Below are positions 24,104-33,272 of a DNA stretch of 64,000 bases, piece after piece. A program made the position numbers and the translations under genes. The notes below the pieces were generated by a model, which saw only the letters and a list, made by a program, of their open reading frames with translations, was not told the DNA's origin and did not search any database. The stretch is from Clostridia bacterium (GTDB lineage: Bacteria; Bacillota; Clostridia; Christensenellales; Borkfalkiaceae): positions 1 to 64,000 of the forward strand of contig JAFTQB010000016.1 of NCBI GenBank assembly GCA_017462985.1. The letters are read 5' to 3'. The first letter of the stretch is position 1; every line of letters begins with the position of its first letter.

Positions 24104-25327
24104 GTATACGAGTTTCGGCTGTGCGCCGCCCGTTAAACATTCTCTCGTTACGACGACTTCTTCAATATCTTCTTCCGAGGGGATTTTGTACATCACTTCC
24201 GTCATCACGCCTTCGAGGATCGTTCTCAAGCCGCGCGCGCCCGTTTTTAATCGAATCGCCGTTTGCGCGATCTCGCGTACGGCGTCCTCTTCCACCGTCA
24301 GCTTCACGCCGTCCAAGCCCACCAATTTTTGGTATTGCTTAATGATCGCGTTCTTCGGTTCGGTGAGGATCTTCATCAGCGCTTCTTCGTTCAACGGTTC
24401 CAAATTCACCACGATGGGAAGTCTGCCCACAAATTCGGGGATTAAGCCGAATTTCGTCAAATCCTGCGGCTGAACGTCGTCTAAAAGAGTATAATCCGCC
24501 TCGTTTTCCCCAAGCTTCACCTTGCCGCCGAATCCGAGCAACGAATCGTCCGTACGCGTGGAGACGATCTTATCCAGTCCCACGAACGCCCCGCCGCAAA
24601 TGAATAAAATATTCGTCGTGTCGATCCGCAAACATTCCTGCGAGGGGTGTTTTCTGCCGCCGTGCGGGGGCACGTTTGCCTGTGTGCTTTCGATGATCTT
24701 CAAAAGCGCTTGCTGTACGCCCTCGCCAGATACGTCGCGCGTGATGGAAACGTTTTCGCTCTTTCTTGCAATCTTGTCGATTTCGTCGATATAGATGATG
24801 CCGCGTTCTGCTTTTTCGATGCAAAAATCGGCGTTCTGAATAAGCTTCAAAAGGATATTTTCCACGTCCTCGCCCACGTAGCCCGCTTCCGTCAAGGTGG
24901 TAGCGTCCGTCGTAGCGAACGGCACGTTTAAAATTTTCGCAAGCGTTCTTGCAAGCAGCGTTTTACCGCTTCCCGTAGGCCCAAGCAATAAAATATTGCT
25001 CTTTTCGATCTCTACGCCGTCGTCGTCCTTTTTGTTTTTGCCGTTCATCGCCGCGTTGATACGCTTATAGTGATTATATACGGCAACGGACAGCACCCGT
25101 TTCGCCTTGTCTTGTCCCACGATATATTTATCAAGCTCCGCTTTCAGTTCAGCGGGCTTTTTGAGGGGGATTTCTTCAATCAAGTCGTAATCCGTCGTTT
25201 CGTCGAGCATTGCGTTGCATACGCGAATACAATCCTCGCAAATAAACACGCCGTCGCCGGCGATCAGTTTATGCGCTTCTTCCTGCGGTTTGCCGCAAAA
25301 AGAGCAGCGTTTTTCCGAATTTGCCAT
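24089..25327 (-). CDS. clpX: ClpX, ATP-dependent unfoldase subunit of ClpXP
   Basis: ClpX unfolds substrates and feeds them to ClpP. The 412-residue protein has the N-terminal zinc-binding domain (CSFCGKP at about 8-14 and CEDCIRVC at about 30-37), Walker [12 protein letters not shown] (about 115-125), Walker [11 protein letters not shown] (about 175-184) and the pore/sensor segment with ARGLRTILE. An AGGAG site precedes the ATG. It lies 67 bp downstream of clpP with a hairpin between, in the order tig-clpP-clpX. Confidence 0.97.
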   Translation of the reverse strand: MANSEKRCSFCGKPQEEAHKLIAGDGVFICEDCIRVCNAMLDETTDYDLIEEIPLKKPAELKAELDKYIVGQDKAKRVLSVAVYNHYKRINAAMNGKNKKDDDGVEIEKSNILLLGPTGSGKTLLARTLAKILNVPFATTDATTLTEAGYVGEDVENILLKLIQNADFCIEKAERGIIYIDEIDKIARKSENVSITRDVSGEGVQQALLKIIESTQANVPPHGGRKHPSQECLRIDTTNILFICGGAFVGLDKIVSTRTDDSLLGFGGKVKLGENEADYTLLDDVQPQDLTKFGLIPEFVGRLPIVVNLEPLNEEALMKILTEPKNAIIKQYQKLVGLDGVKLTVEEDAVREIAQTAIRLKTGARGLRTILEGVMTEVMYKIPSEEDIEEVVVTRECLTGGAQPKLVYKKVS

Positions 25328-25353
25328 AAAAATAACTCCTGTTTCTGAAAAAG

Positions 25354-25382
25354 ATTGCGCAAAACCCGTCGGCTTTGCGCAG
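25354..25382 (-). terminator. Hairpin between clpP and clpX
   Basis: TGCGCAAA, a 10-base loop, TTTGCGCA is followed on the minus strand by ATCTTTTT. It could partially terminate or stabilise the clpP message. Confidence 0.6.
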
Positions 25383-25394
25383 TTCTTTTGCTTT

Positions 25395-25985
25395 TTATCT
25401 TCTTACAAACACTCTGTCGATGAGTCCGTACGCGCGGGCTTCCTCTGCGGACATATAATTGTCGCGGTCGGTATCCCGTTCGATCGTCGCCAGATCTCTG
25501 CCCGTGTTTTCCGAAAGGATACGGTTGAGCTTGGCTTTGGTACGCAAGATGTGTTCCGCCTGAATTTTAATATCGCTCGCCTGACCCTGCGCGCCGCCGA
25601 GAGGCTGATGGATCATGATTTCCGAATTGGGAAGCGCGTAACGCTTGCCTTTTGCGCCGCTCGATAAAAGGAACGCGCCCATCGACGCCGCCAAGCCGAT
25701 ACAAATCGTGGAAACGTCGCACTTGATATAATTCATCGTATCGTATATCGCAAGCCCTGCGGAAACCGAGCCGCCTGGGGAATTGATATAGAGCGAAATA
25801 TCTTTGTTGGGTTCTTTCCCTTCCAAATACAGCAGCTGCGCCACTACGGTGTTTGCCACCGCGTCGTTGATCTCGCCGCTTAAAAAGATAATTCTATCTT
25901 CCAATAAACGGGAATACAGATCGTACGAGCGTTCGCCCGTAGAAGTGCGCTCCACTACGTAGGGAACGAGGACGTTTTTCGTCAT
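25395..25985 (-). CDS. clpP: ClpP protease subunit
   Basis: ClpP is the tetradecameric serine peptidase of ClpXP. The 196-residue sequence has the catalytic serine in [12 protein letters not shown] (about 96-107), the catalytic histidine in [14 protein letters not shown] (about 120-133) and the catalytic aspartate in [15 protein letters not shown] (about 170-184). The start codon shares one base with the tig stop (TAATG), implying translational coupling. Length is normal. Confidence 0.97.
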   Translation of the reverse strand: MTKNVLVPYVVERTSTGERSYDLYSRLLEDRIIFLSGEINDAVANTVVAQLLYLEGKEPNKDISLYINSPGGSVSAGLAIYDTMNYIKCDVSTICIGLAASMGAFLLSSGAKGKRYALPNSEIMIHQPLGGAQGQASDIKIQAEHILRTKAKLNRILSENTGRDLATIERDTDRDNYMSAEEARAYGLIDRVFVRR

Positions 25986-27289
25986 TATTTGGATTCCTCC
26001 ACATACATTTCGTTATTCGCTTTCAAGAAATCAAACAGCTTCGTGATCACGATATCGCTGCGGATATAGTCGATTTGACGGGGATCCATATTCGCCTTGT
26101 ATTCTTCGGCGCTCTTTTCTACGGAAGCCGCCTGCTCTGCGATCTTCGCGTCCACTTCTTCTTCCGTCGCTTCGATCTTTTCCGCTTCGATGATGTGCGA
26201 GATGATCAGCTGGCTCTTCACGTTCTTGGTTGCCTGTTCGGCGTAGTTCGCTCTGAAATCCGCTTCCGTAACTTTGAGGAAATCAAGATAATCGGCAAGC
26301 TTCAAGCCTTGATACATCAACTGATATTCGAATTTCTGCACGAGGCTGTCGATCTCTCTTTCGATCATTGCTTGAGGAATTTCCACTTCCGTATTCGCCG
26401 CAATTGCTTCCAAAATGCTGTTTTCCGTCGCGTCGTTCGCGCGTCTGTCGAGGTTAGCTTGCAATCTTTCCGTCGTCTTTTGCTTGTAAGCTTCCACGCT
26501 TTCGTCGCCCGTCGCGTCCTTGATGAACTCGTCCGTCAATTCGGGCAATTCTTTTGCGGTGATGCCGTTGAGCTTCACGGCGAACACAGCCGCTTTGCCT
26601 TTCAGCTCTGCCGCTTGATAGTTTTCGGGGAAAGTAACGTTTACGTCTTTGCTTTCGCCGATGTTCATACCCACGACCTGTTCTTCAAAACCGGGAATGA
26701 ACGAACCGCTGCCGAGCGTCAAGTCGTAGCCTTCCGCTTCGCCGCCGTCGAACTTCACGCCGTCAACCGTGCCGACGAAGTCGATGTTTACGATATCGCC
26801 GTTTTGCGCCGCTCTGTCGGTAATTTCCACCTTTCTTGCGTTTCTATCCAAAAGTTTGTCGATCTCCGCTTGAAGGTCAGCGTCACTCACAGTATATGCA
26901 AATTGTTGGATTTTCATACCCGTATAGGAAGAAATTTTCGCTTCGGGCTTCACGGGCACGATTGCGATGATGGAAATAAGGTTTTCCTCGAACTTATCCA
27001 AGCTTACGTCGGGATCGCCCACGAAGGTGTATTTCTTGCTTTCTTTTTCGATGATCTTGCCGTAGTTTTCCGAAAAGAGCAGGTTGAGCGCGTCCTCGTA
27101 GAATACGCCCTTGCCGTAAACGTTTTCGATCACGTTCTTGGGCGCTTTGCCTTTACGGAACCCGTTCACGGTGTATTTGTGGCGGGTCTTCATATAAGCT
27201 TCGGTGAGCGCGGCTTTCCATTCTTCACCGTCGAATTTGATGGTGATTTTAACTGTGCTTTTTTCAGCGGCTTTAGTAGTATACTTCAT
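25985..27289 (-). CDS. tig: Trigger factor, ribosome-associated chaperone
   Basis: Trigger factor binds L23 at the ribosome exit and folds nascent chains. The 434-residue protein has the ribosome-binding domain with NGFRKGKAP (about 43-51), an FKBP-type PPIase domain (about 155-245, with [12 protein letters not shown]) and the helical C-terminal arms. AGGAG lies 8 bases before the ATG. It is the first gene of tig-clpP-clpX. A TAAAAT -10-like box lies upstream at about 27378 on the minus strand. Confidence 0.96.
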   Translation of the reverse strand: MKYTTKAAEKSTVKITIKFDGEEWKAALTEAYMKTRHKYTVNGFRKGKAPKNVIENVYGKGVFYEDALNLLFSENYGKIIEKESKKYTFVGDPDVSLDKFEENLISIIAIVPVKPEAKISSYTGMKIQQFAYTVSDADLQAEIDKLLDRNARKVEITDRAAQNGDIVNIDFVGTVDGVKFDGGEAEGYDLTLGSGSFIPGFEEQVVGMNIGESKDVNVTFPENYQAAELKGKAAVFAVKLNGITAKELPELTDEFIKDATGDESVEAYKQKTTERLQANLDRRANDATENSILEAIAANTEVEIPQAMIEREIDSLVQKFEYQLMYQGLKLADYLDFLKVTEADFRANYAEQATKNVKSQLIISHIIEAEKIEATEEEVDAKIAEQAASVEKSAEEYKANMDPRQIDYIRSDIVITKLFDFLKANNEMYVEESK

Positions 27290-27415
27290 AATCTTCTCCT
27301 AAAAATCTTTAGATTTTTTATTTTTGTTTTTTGCAAAAAACGCGGCGCAAACCGCACACGTTTCTCTCGCAAGCTATATTTTACCATATTTTATAAAGAA
27401 AAGAAAGCGTTTTTG

Positions 27416-27444
27416 TTTACAAATTTCTTTTTTTTCGCTATAAT
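27416..27444 (+). promoter_or_regulatory. rqcH promoter
   Basis: TTTACA (27416-27421), 17 bp of mostly T, TATAAT (27439-27444). Confidence 0.75.
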
Positions 27445-27516
27445 TTATGTTAGAATTTGCTTTTTCGGCGGGGAAAAGCGCGAAAGCTTTCGTCCCTTGC
27501 CCGTTTAGGAGTAGGT

Positions 27517-29208
27517 ATGCCTCAGGACGCTTTTCATATCAAACGCATTTCCGCCGAACTAAACGGCGCGCTTTGCGGCGGTAAGATCAACCGTATCACG
27601 CAGCCGAGCAAGGACGAGCTGACCTTTTATATATACACGAAAAAAACCGTCCTTAAACTCTTTTTTTCCACGAACGCGTCTTTTGCCCGCGTTTGTATCA
27701 CGCAAACGGAAAAAGAACCGCTCGCCGTCGCGCCCAATTTTTGTATGCTGCTTCGAAAGCACCTGTTGGGCGCGGAGATCTTATCCGTTTCCCAGCACGA
27801 ATTTGAACGCATTATCCGTATCGATCTGCACTGTACGGGGGATTTTTCCGAATGTGATCGCACGCTCTATTGCGAGATCATGGGCAAATATTCGAATATC
27901 ACGCTCGTGGAAAACGGCGTGATCTTGGGCGCGCTCAAGCCCTCTACGCTCGATACCTTGGGGGGTAGACCGCTGTTTGCGGGCGCAAAATACGTCTTTC
28001 CGCACCCGCAGGAAAAGGCTTCGCCGTTCGATATCAAAGAGGTGGCGCGCCGTTTAGAGGGCTTTTATTCCTTGCGCGAAAGCGTGGATAACGAGGACTT
28101 GGCGGCGTTCCTGTTTGAAAACGTCGCGGGGCTTGCTTTGCCCACCGCGCGGGAGCTTGCAGTGCGCGTTCCCAAGGATACCCCGATTGCGGAATATCTC
28201 GCTTGGGCGTGCGAAAATCTTCCCACGGACGCGTGCTTGGCGTATCGTGGCGGCGAGGTTTCCGATTTTTTCGCCTTTCCCGTAGCGGGCGGCAAGAAAA
28301 TGCCGTCGCTCGTTGTTTGTGCGGACGAATTTTATACCGCGCGCGAGGGCAAACGCGCGTTTGCGGATAAAAAACGCAAGCTGGAAAACGCCGTTCGAAC
28401 GCTCCTTAAAAAAATTGCCAAGAAGAAGCAGGATACCTTGGAACGGCTTGCCGAAGCGGACAAAGCGGAGCAGATGAAAATCAAAGGCGAGCTGTTGACG
28501 GCGAATTTGTACCGTTTGGAAAAGGGGATGAAAGAGATCGCGTTGGAAAATTGGTACGAGGAGGGCTGCCCGACGGTGAAAATCGCGTTAGACGCAACCC
28601 TGCCCCCCGCAAAAAACGCACAACGCTATTTTAAAGCGTACGCGAAAGCCAAGCGTGCGAAAGAAGTTTTAACCCCCATTTTGGCGCAAGAGGAAGCGGA
28701 AGAGCGGTACGCGCAAAGCGTGTTGACGAGCGTGTTGCTCGCGGAAACTGCCGTCGATTTGCAAGAGATCGAAGCGGAGCTGATCGGCTTGGGGCTTTTG
28801 AAAGCGCCCAAGGAAAAAGTGGGCGCGAAGAAAAAAGAACTCGTTACGCCCTATCGCGAATACGAATACGAGGGCTTTACCGTTCTTTCGGGGCGGAACA
28901 ATTTGCAAAACGACCGACTTTTAAAAACCGCCGCGCCGAACGATCTTTGGCTGCATACGCAAAAATACCATTCTTCGCATATTTTGATCGTAGCGGAAAA
29001 CAGGCAGGTGCCCGATAAAGTGATCAAGTTTGCGGCGGAGATATGCGCGTACTATTCCGAGGGGCAAAACGGGGATAAAATTCCCGTGGATTATTGTCAG
29101 CGGCGTTTCGTGAAAAAGCCGAACAAAGCAAAAGCGGGATTCGTGGTGTACACCGATTATAAAACGGCGCTCGCAACCCCTCATTCCCATACGGAAAACT
29201 TAAAATAA
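27517..29208 (+). CDS. rqcH: RqcH, ribosome quality control factor (NFACT family)
   Basis: RqcH binds stalled 50S-peptidyl-tRNA complexes and adds C-terminal alanine tails. The 563-residue protein has NFACT-N (about 1-210), a coiled coil (about 285-345 and 370-420) and NFACT-R (about 450-555), including SGRNNLQNDRLLK and DLWLHTQ. At residues 97-98, where Bacillus RqcH has the tRNA-contacting Asp-Arg pair, this protein has Glu-Arg. The ATG at 27517 is chosen because TAGGAG lies just upstream. It is monocistronic, between its own promoter and a terminator. Confidence 0.93.
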   Translation: MPQDAFHIKRISAELNGALCGGKINRITQPSKDELTFYIYTKKTVLKLFFSTNASFARVCITQTEKEPLAVAPNFCMLLRKHLLGAEILSVSQHEFERIIRIDLHCTGDFSECDRTLYCEIMGKYSNITLVENGVILGALKPSTLDTLGGRPLFAGAKYVFPHPQEKASPFDIKEVARRLEGFYSLRESVDNEDLAAFLFENVAGLALPTARELAVRVPKDTPIAEYLAWACENLPTDACLAYRGGEVSDFFAFPVAGGKKMPSLVVCADEFYTAREGKRAFADKKRKLENAVRTLLKKIAKKKQDTLERLAEADKAEQMKIKGELLTANLYRLEKGMKEIALENWYEEGCPTVKIALDATLPPAKNAQRYFKAYAKAKRAKEVLTPILAQEEAEERYAQSVLTSVLLAETAVDLQEIEAELIGLGLLKAPKEKVGAKKKELVTPYREYEYEGFTVLSGRNNLQNDRLLKTAAPNDLWLHTQKYHSSHILIVAENRQVPDKVIKFAAEICAYYSEGQNGDKIPVDYCQRRFVKKPNKAKAGFVVYTDYKTALATPHSHTENLK

Positions 29209-29211
29209 AGA

Positions 29212-29240
29212 AAAAACCAACGCAATCGCGTTGGTTTTTA
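29212..29240. terminator. Bidirectional terminator
   Basis: AAAAACCAACGC, loop AATC, GCGTTGGTTTTT lies between the convergent rqcH and rpmA. Confidence 0.85.
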
Positions 29241-29255
29241 GTTTGTTTGCCTTAA

Positions 29256-29546
29256 TTATTCTGCTGCTGTTTCGGCTGCGGGATAAACGCAAGCCTGTTT
29301 CTTATCTCTGCCCAATCTTTCGTATCTAACGACGCCGTCGATCAAAGCGAACAGCGTATCGTCTTTACCGATACCGACGCCCGTGCCGGGATGAATCTTC
29401 GTACCTCTTTGGCGAACGAGAATGTTGCCTGCGAGAACGAATTGACCGTCGCTGCGTTTTACGCCAAGTCTTTTGGCTTCGCTGTCTCTTCCGTTATGGG
29501 AAGAACCGGTACCTTTTTTATGAGCGAATAAACGGATAAAAATCAT
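29256..29546 (-). CDS. rpmA: 50S ribosomal protein L27 with N-terminal extension
   Basis: The 96-residue L27 has [18 protein letters not shown] and [15 protein letters not shown], the family core. The first eight residues (MIFIRLFA before HKKG) resemble the Firmicutes leader that the protease Prp (YsxB) removes after the FA dipeptide. Bacillus keeps prp between rplU and rpmA; here only 61 bp separate the two and no prp gene is present. A good AGGAG site precedes the ATG. Confidence 0.96.
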   Translation of the reverse strand: MIFIRLFAHKKGTGSSHNGRDSEAKRLGVKRSDGQFVLAGNILVRQRGTKIHPGTGVGIGKDDTLFALIDGVVRYERLGRDKKQACVYPAAETAAE

Positions 29547-29607
29547 TTTACTTACTCCTTTTCATTCATAGTTTTTTGCCTTTGCCTATCTTGGCAAAGC
29601 GGTGCAA

Positions 29608-29913
29608 TTAAAGTTCGATTTTTTCGATCTTAACTGCGGTGAAGGGCTGTCTGTGACCTTGCTTTTTACGCTCGTTCTTTTTAGCCTTGTATTTGAAGAC
29701 GATGATCTTCTTAGCCTTAGCTTGCGCAACGACCGTAGCGGTAACTTTTGCGGATTCTACTTCCGCGCCCGTTTTGATACCGTTCTCGTCGGAAACCATC
29801 AGCACTTTGAAGGAAACCGTATCCCCTTCGTTCGCCGCCAACTTTTCAACGCGGATAAGATCGCCTTCCGCAACCCTATACTGCTTGTTCCCGTTATCGA
29901 TGATAGCGTACAT
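29608..29913 (-). CDS. rplU: 50S ribosomal protein L21
   Basis: The 101-residue protein begins [18 protein letters not shown], the L21 signature, and ends with [23 protein letters not shown] C-terminal residues. The ATG at 29913 has AGGAGGT 7 bases upstream; the frame open to 29979 belongs to the leader. It heads the rplU-rpmA operon. spoIVFB lies about 2.4 kb further along, with the 149-residue protein gene and rng between. Confidence 0.96.
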   Translation of the reverse strand: MYAIIDNGNKQYRVAEGDLIRVEKLAANEGDTVSFKVLMVSDENGIKTGAEVESAKVTATVVAQAKAKKIIVFKYKAKKNERKKQGHRQPFTAVKIEKIEL

Positions 29914-30010
29914 TGATTTTACCTCCTCTTTCCAGTCTCGAAGTCCTCCAAGGCGTGCAAATTTTAAAAAAATTCGCAACTTAAAAACAGCCCGTGTCTA
30001 TCGGCTCGAC
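29914..30010 (-). ncRNA. Probable L21 leader (autoregulatory 5' UTR)
   Basis: About 95 nt separate the promoter from the L21 start. The leader has GAGCCGATAGACACGGGCT, which can form a hairpin, an A/T-rich linker, and GCACGCCTTGGAGGACTTCG next to a second hairpin region before the AGGAGG site. Ribosomal-protein leaders are known upstream of rplU in low-GC Gram-positives; the assignment rests on position and pattern only. Confidence 0.5.
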
Positions 30011-30014
30011 TTAT

Positions 30015-30044
30015 AATATATCACAGTTTCGCTTTTTTAGTCAA
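30015..30044 (-). promoter_or_regulatory. rplU-rpmA promoter
   Basis: TTGACT (30039-30044), 18 bp, TATATT (30015-30020) on the minus strand. Confidence 0.7.
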
Positions 30045-30135
30045 GCGTTTTTTCCTTAAAAAAATAAAAAACAACGATTTTTTTTGCATATTTTTATAGC
30101 TTCCGCTCCAAAATACCCTTAAAAAGGAGGTTTTT

Positions 30136-30585
30136 ATGGAAAACGAAGCAAAACGCAAAAAAACCGAAGAAATTTTAGCGGAAATCTACCGCAACTGCCA
30201 ATACGCGATCCAATCGATCGTGGATATCCTGCCCCAAACGGAGGACGAAGCCTTGAAAGCAGAGATCACCGCGCAACACGAGGAATACGAAAAAATCTGC
30301 GGCAAAGCGGCGGCGCTTGCGAAAAATAAAGGCATCGAGCTGAAAGAACCCTCGATGATGAAAAAAGCGATGATGTGGGGGGCGATCAAAATGAGCACGC
30401 TCACCGACGGAAGCGCTAGCCATATTGCGGATAAAATGATCCAAGGCACGGTGATGGGCATCACTTCCTTGCGTACCTCGCAATCGGAATTGCCGCTTGA
30501 ACCCGACGAAGAGATCGTGGCGCTTTTAGAAGAATTGATCCGCATGGAAGAATTGTTTGAAAAACGCTTAAAAACCTTTTTATAA
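30136..30585 (+). CDS. Conserved helical protein, unknown function
   Basis: The 149-residue protein looks entirely alpha-helical, with long amphipathic stretches (about 8-40, 43-70, 120-149) and a methionine-rich centre (PSMMKKAMMWGAIKMSTLTD, then SHIADKMIQGTVMGI). Similar proteins occur in gut Clostridia and have a ferritin-like or four-helix-bundle appearance, but iron ligands are not evident and no function is known to me. AAGGAGG lies 5-6 bases before the ATG. It is transcribed away from rplU. Confidence 0.75.
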   Translation: MENEAKRKKTEEILAEIYRNCQYAIQSIVDILPQTEDEALKAEITAQHEEYEKICGKAAALAKNKGIELKEPSMMKKAMMWGAIKMSTLTDGSASHIADKMIQGTVMGITSLRTSQSELPLEPDEEIVALLEELIRMEELFEKRLKTFL

Positions 30586-30645
30586 GGCGGAATTTGATAC
30601 GGGAAAGCCTCGCAACGGCAAGGAAAAAATTTATCTCGTATAAAA

Positions 30646-30684
30646 AACGGGGGAATTGATAATTTTTTATCAATTCCCCCGTTG
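30646..30684. terminator. Bidirectional terminator
   Basis: AACGGGGGAATTGATAA pairs perfectly with TTATCAATTCCCCCGTT around a TTTT loop. It lies between the 30136 gene and the convergent rng. Confidence 0.85.
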
Positions 30685-30701
30685 TATTTTCGTAAAAGAT
30701 T

Positions 30702-32210
30702 TCAATATAATAATTGCGCGTTATCGGGAAGCGTTAAAATTCGGTCGTTTTCGCCGCGAACGGAAAAATGGTGTTCTTTGTAGGTTTTATGCGGAATCAG
30801 ATAGATTTGTCTGCCCTTCCAACGCCCGTTCATTTCTTTGGAGAAAATCCCCTCTTGCAAGATTTTTCTCGCCATTCCGTCGTTTAGCTCGACCACCGCC
30901 GAACGGTAGCCGTCGGCAAAACAATCCATTAAATCGGCGCGAATTTGCGTCATCATGAAAAGGTCGTCGTGCACCGAGCCGTTGCCGTGGCAATGGGGGC
31001 AGGGCTTGACGAGATAGCTCGAAAGCTCGTTGCCCACCCGCTTGCGGGTGAATTGCACCAATCCAAGCTCGCTCATCGGCAACACGTTGCATTTCGCTTT
31101 GTCCTTTTCCAAAAATGTTCTGAGCGCGTCCGTTACCGCCGTTTTGTGCGCTTCGTCGAACATATCGATAAAATCCACCACGACGATCCCGCCGATGTTC
31201 CTAAGCCGCACCTGCCGCGCAATCTCTTTCGCCGCCTGCAAATTCACGGCGAACACCGTTTCTTCCAAGTTATTTTCGCCTACGAAGCTGCCGGAATTGA
31301 CGTCGATAACCGTCATGGCTTCCGTGTGATCGATCACGATCGTGCCGCCGCCCTCTAATGGCACGCGCGGCTTCGTCGCGTCGTAAGCAAGGTCGGAAAT
31401 TCCGTATTCCCGCAGCATCGAGCGTTCGCCTTTATAAAGTACGAGCTTGCGTTCGGGGATATCCTCGCGGAGCTTGGCAAGCCGCTTCAAACGCTCGTAA
31501 AGCTCTATATCGCCCACGTGCATGGCGCTGATCTCGTCGCCGAGGCTGTCGCGCATTACGCGTACAGGCAAATCCTCGTCTTGATAAAGCACCGTACCCA
31601 CGGGCGCGCGCTTTGCGTTTTCCAGCATGGAAAGATACAAATTGCGGAGATACTGAACCTCTTTTTTCAGCTCTTTCACGGTGGCGAGCGGCGCTTGCGT
31701 GCGGAAGATAAAGCCCGCGCATTCTCCCTTTTTTCTAAGCGTATCCGTAAAGCCGAGCAGCCGTTCGCGCTCCGCTTCGTCCACGATCTTGCGCGATACC
31801 CCCAAAAAATCGGTGTTGGGAAGATAAATAATCCGCTTGCCCACAAACGATAAATGCGTGGTTACCTTCGCGCCCTTCGTGCCGCGCGGGGGCTTCGTTA
31901 CCTGTACGATAATCTCGTCGCCTTCTTTCAGCCCGTGCAAGGCGGGGTTCGCCGCGCCCATCATTCCTTCGTACTTGCTGTAATCGGTGTAGGTTTCTTC
32001 CGTCGAAAGATAGCAATTTCTGCCCAAACCGCAGTTGATAAACGCCGCGTTCATGCCCGAAAGCACGTTCGTAACCTTTCCTTTATAAATATTCCCGACG
32101 ATACAGCCGCTCTCTTCTTTTTCTACTGCAAATTCGACTACTTTCCCGTCTTCGACGAGCGCGACGAACTGCTGACCGCAATAGCGATCGAAAAACCATT
32201 CCTTTTTCAT
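30702..32210 (-). CDS. rng: Ribonuclease E/G family endoribonuclease
   Basis: The 502-residue protein is of RNase G size, with an S1-type domain (about 35-125, GNIYKGKVTNVLSGMNAAF), a 5'-sensor region, the catalytic DNase I-like motifs TVIDVNSGSFVG and GIVVVDFIDM, and the zinc-link CPHCHGNG (about 407-414). It cleaves single-stranded RNA in mRNA turnover and rRNA processing. It lies between spoIVFB and the rplU operon, a typical Clostridia arrangement, and has its own promoter. Confidence 0.95.
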   Translation of the reverse strand: MKKEWFFDRYCGQQFVALVEDGKVVEFAVEKEESGCIVGNIYKGKVTNVLSGMNAAFINCGLGRNCYLSTEETYTDYSKYEGMMGAANPALHGLKEGDEIIVQVTKPPRGTKGAKVTTHLSFVGKRIIYLPNTDFLGVSRKIVDEAERERLLGFTDTLRKKGECAGFIFRTQAPLATVKELKKEVQYLRNLYLSMLENAKRAPVGTVLYQDEDLPVRVMRDSLGDEISAMHVGDIELYERLKRLAKLREDIPERKLVLYKGERSMLREYGISDLAYDATKPRVPLEGGGTIVIDHTEAMTVIDVNSGSFVGENNLEETVFAVNLQAAKEIARQVRLRNIGGIVVVDFIDMFDEAHKTAVTDALRTFLEKDKAKCNVLPMSELGLVQFTRKRVGNELSSYLVKPCPHCHGNGSVHDDLFMMTQIRADLMDCFADGYRSAVVELNDGMARKILQEGIFSKEMNGRWKGRQIYLIPHKTYKEHHFSVRGENDRILTLPDNAQLLY

Positions 32211-32288
32211 TGTCCTTTTGTCCTAATCCGTTTGCCGCAAAAGCGTGAAGAGCTGCGCCTTGCGGGCTTTTCAACCGTCCAACGAAAA

Positions 32289-32317
32289 GTATAACATATC
32301 TTTTCATAATTTGGCAA
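32289..32317 (-). promoter_or_regulatory. rng promoter
   Basis: TTGCCA (32312-32317), 17 bp, TTATAC (32289-32294) on the minus strand. The transcript has a leader of about 70 nt with a possible hairpin of GC-rich segments. Confidence 0.55.
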
Positions 32318-32369
32318 GGGGTTTTGCAAAAGGATTTTTAAAAATCGAAAAAAATTTTTAAAAAATTAA

Positions 32370-33272
32370 CTAAAAATAAGCGGACAGGTGCGCGTATAGC
32401 CCCGTTTTTAGAAAAAAATCGGATAATTCGTTTTGCGTGATCGTTCCCACAAACCGCTCGTTTTCATCGTACACTTCCAAAACGAGGTATTCCCCCTGCC
32501 GCAAAAAAGCGAGGGCGCGTTTAACGGTGCAGCTTTCCAAAACGGCGATATGCCTCACGTTCACCCCGCGCGAAAACGCCTCGTAGGAAGAAAAGCCCAT
32601 TCGCTCGTACGCCCCGTCGTTTTTTTGAAACGTGCCCGTTAATAAAAATACGCAAAATACGGGGATCGTCCAGTTCGCTTCGCTGCTGTTTGCCGTAAAT
32701 AAAAATACGGCGATCAGCGCAAGCGCCGTCAAAACGGAAAGCAAAGCGGCGAAAAATTTCGCCCGTTTTTCCGCTTTTCGCGGGGGCAGGTATTTGTTGA
32801 ACAAAAAATTCAGCAGTTGCTTCGCGATCCTGCCGCCGTCTAAGGGATAGGCGGGCAAGAGGTTGCAAAGCCCCAAGGAAAGCGAGGCGTAAAACGCCGA
32901 TTCCGTATAGGGATAGGCGCTTGGAAAGCACCACCAGAGCGCTAAAAACAGCGCCGCGCATGCAAAATTGCAAAGCGGACCCGCCAAGGCGATAATAATT
33001 TCGTCCTTGGCGGAAAGATCGCTGAATTCCCCGTCGAGCATCGCCCCGAACGGCATCAAAACGATTTTGTTCAAACGGTAGCCGTAGCTTGCGGCGGCGT
33101 AGGCGTGCGCCAGCTCGTGCAAAAGCGCGGATACCACCGCGAGCAAAAAAGAGGGGAGCGTACCCAAAAAGCATTGCGCCGCGCCGACGAGCAAAAAAAG
33201 CGGATGAATGGAAACCTTTCCCCCGAAAAGGGAAAAGCGGCGTTTGCCGCTTTTTGCCGTGTTATTCTTCAA
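32370..33272 (-). CDS. spoIVFB: SpoIVFB-like site-2 metalloprotease (M50B)
   Basis: The 300-residue protein has several TM segments with the zinc motif HELAH (52-56) and the third-ligand motif NLLPAYPLDGG (137-147), plus a C-terminal half-CBS-like region (about 250-290). SpoIVFB cleaves pro-sigma-K in the mother cell during sporulation. Its start overlaps the end of the spoIVFA-like gene by 11 bp, and the pair lies near rplU-rpmA as in Bacillus (spoIVFA-spoIVFB-rplU). A general M50 protease role cannot be excluded. Confidence 0.88.
   Translation of the reverse strand: MKNNTAKSGKRRFSLFGGKVSIHPLFLLVGAAQCFLGTLPSFLLAVVSALLHELAHAYAAASYGYRLNKIVLMPFGAMLDGEFSDLSAKDEIIIALAGPLCNFACAALFLALWWCFPSAYPYTESAFYASLSLGLCNLLPAYPLDGGRIAKQLLNFLFNKYLPPRKAEKRAKFFAALLSVLTALALIAVFLFTANSSEANWTIPVFCVFLLTGTFQKNDGAYERMGFSSYEAFSRGVNVRHIAVLESCTVKRALAFLRQGEYLVLEVYDENERFVGTITQNELSDFFLKTGLYAHLSAYF

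Noticed and set aside
26075..27508. A 477-codon plus-strand frame opposite tig
   Set aside because: Antisense to trigger factor, phenylalanine/arginine-rich and without a ribosome binding site.
29547..29607. A prp/ysxB gene between rplU and rpmA
   Set aside because: The gap is 61 bp and contains no coding frame.
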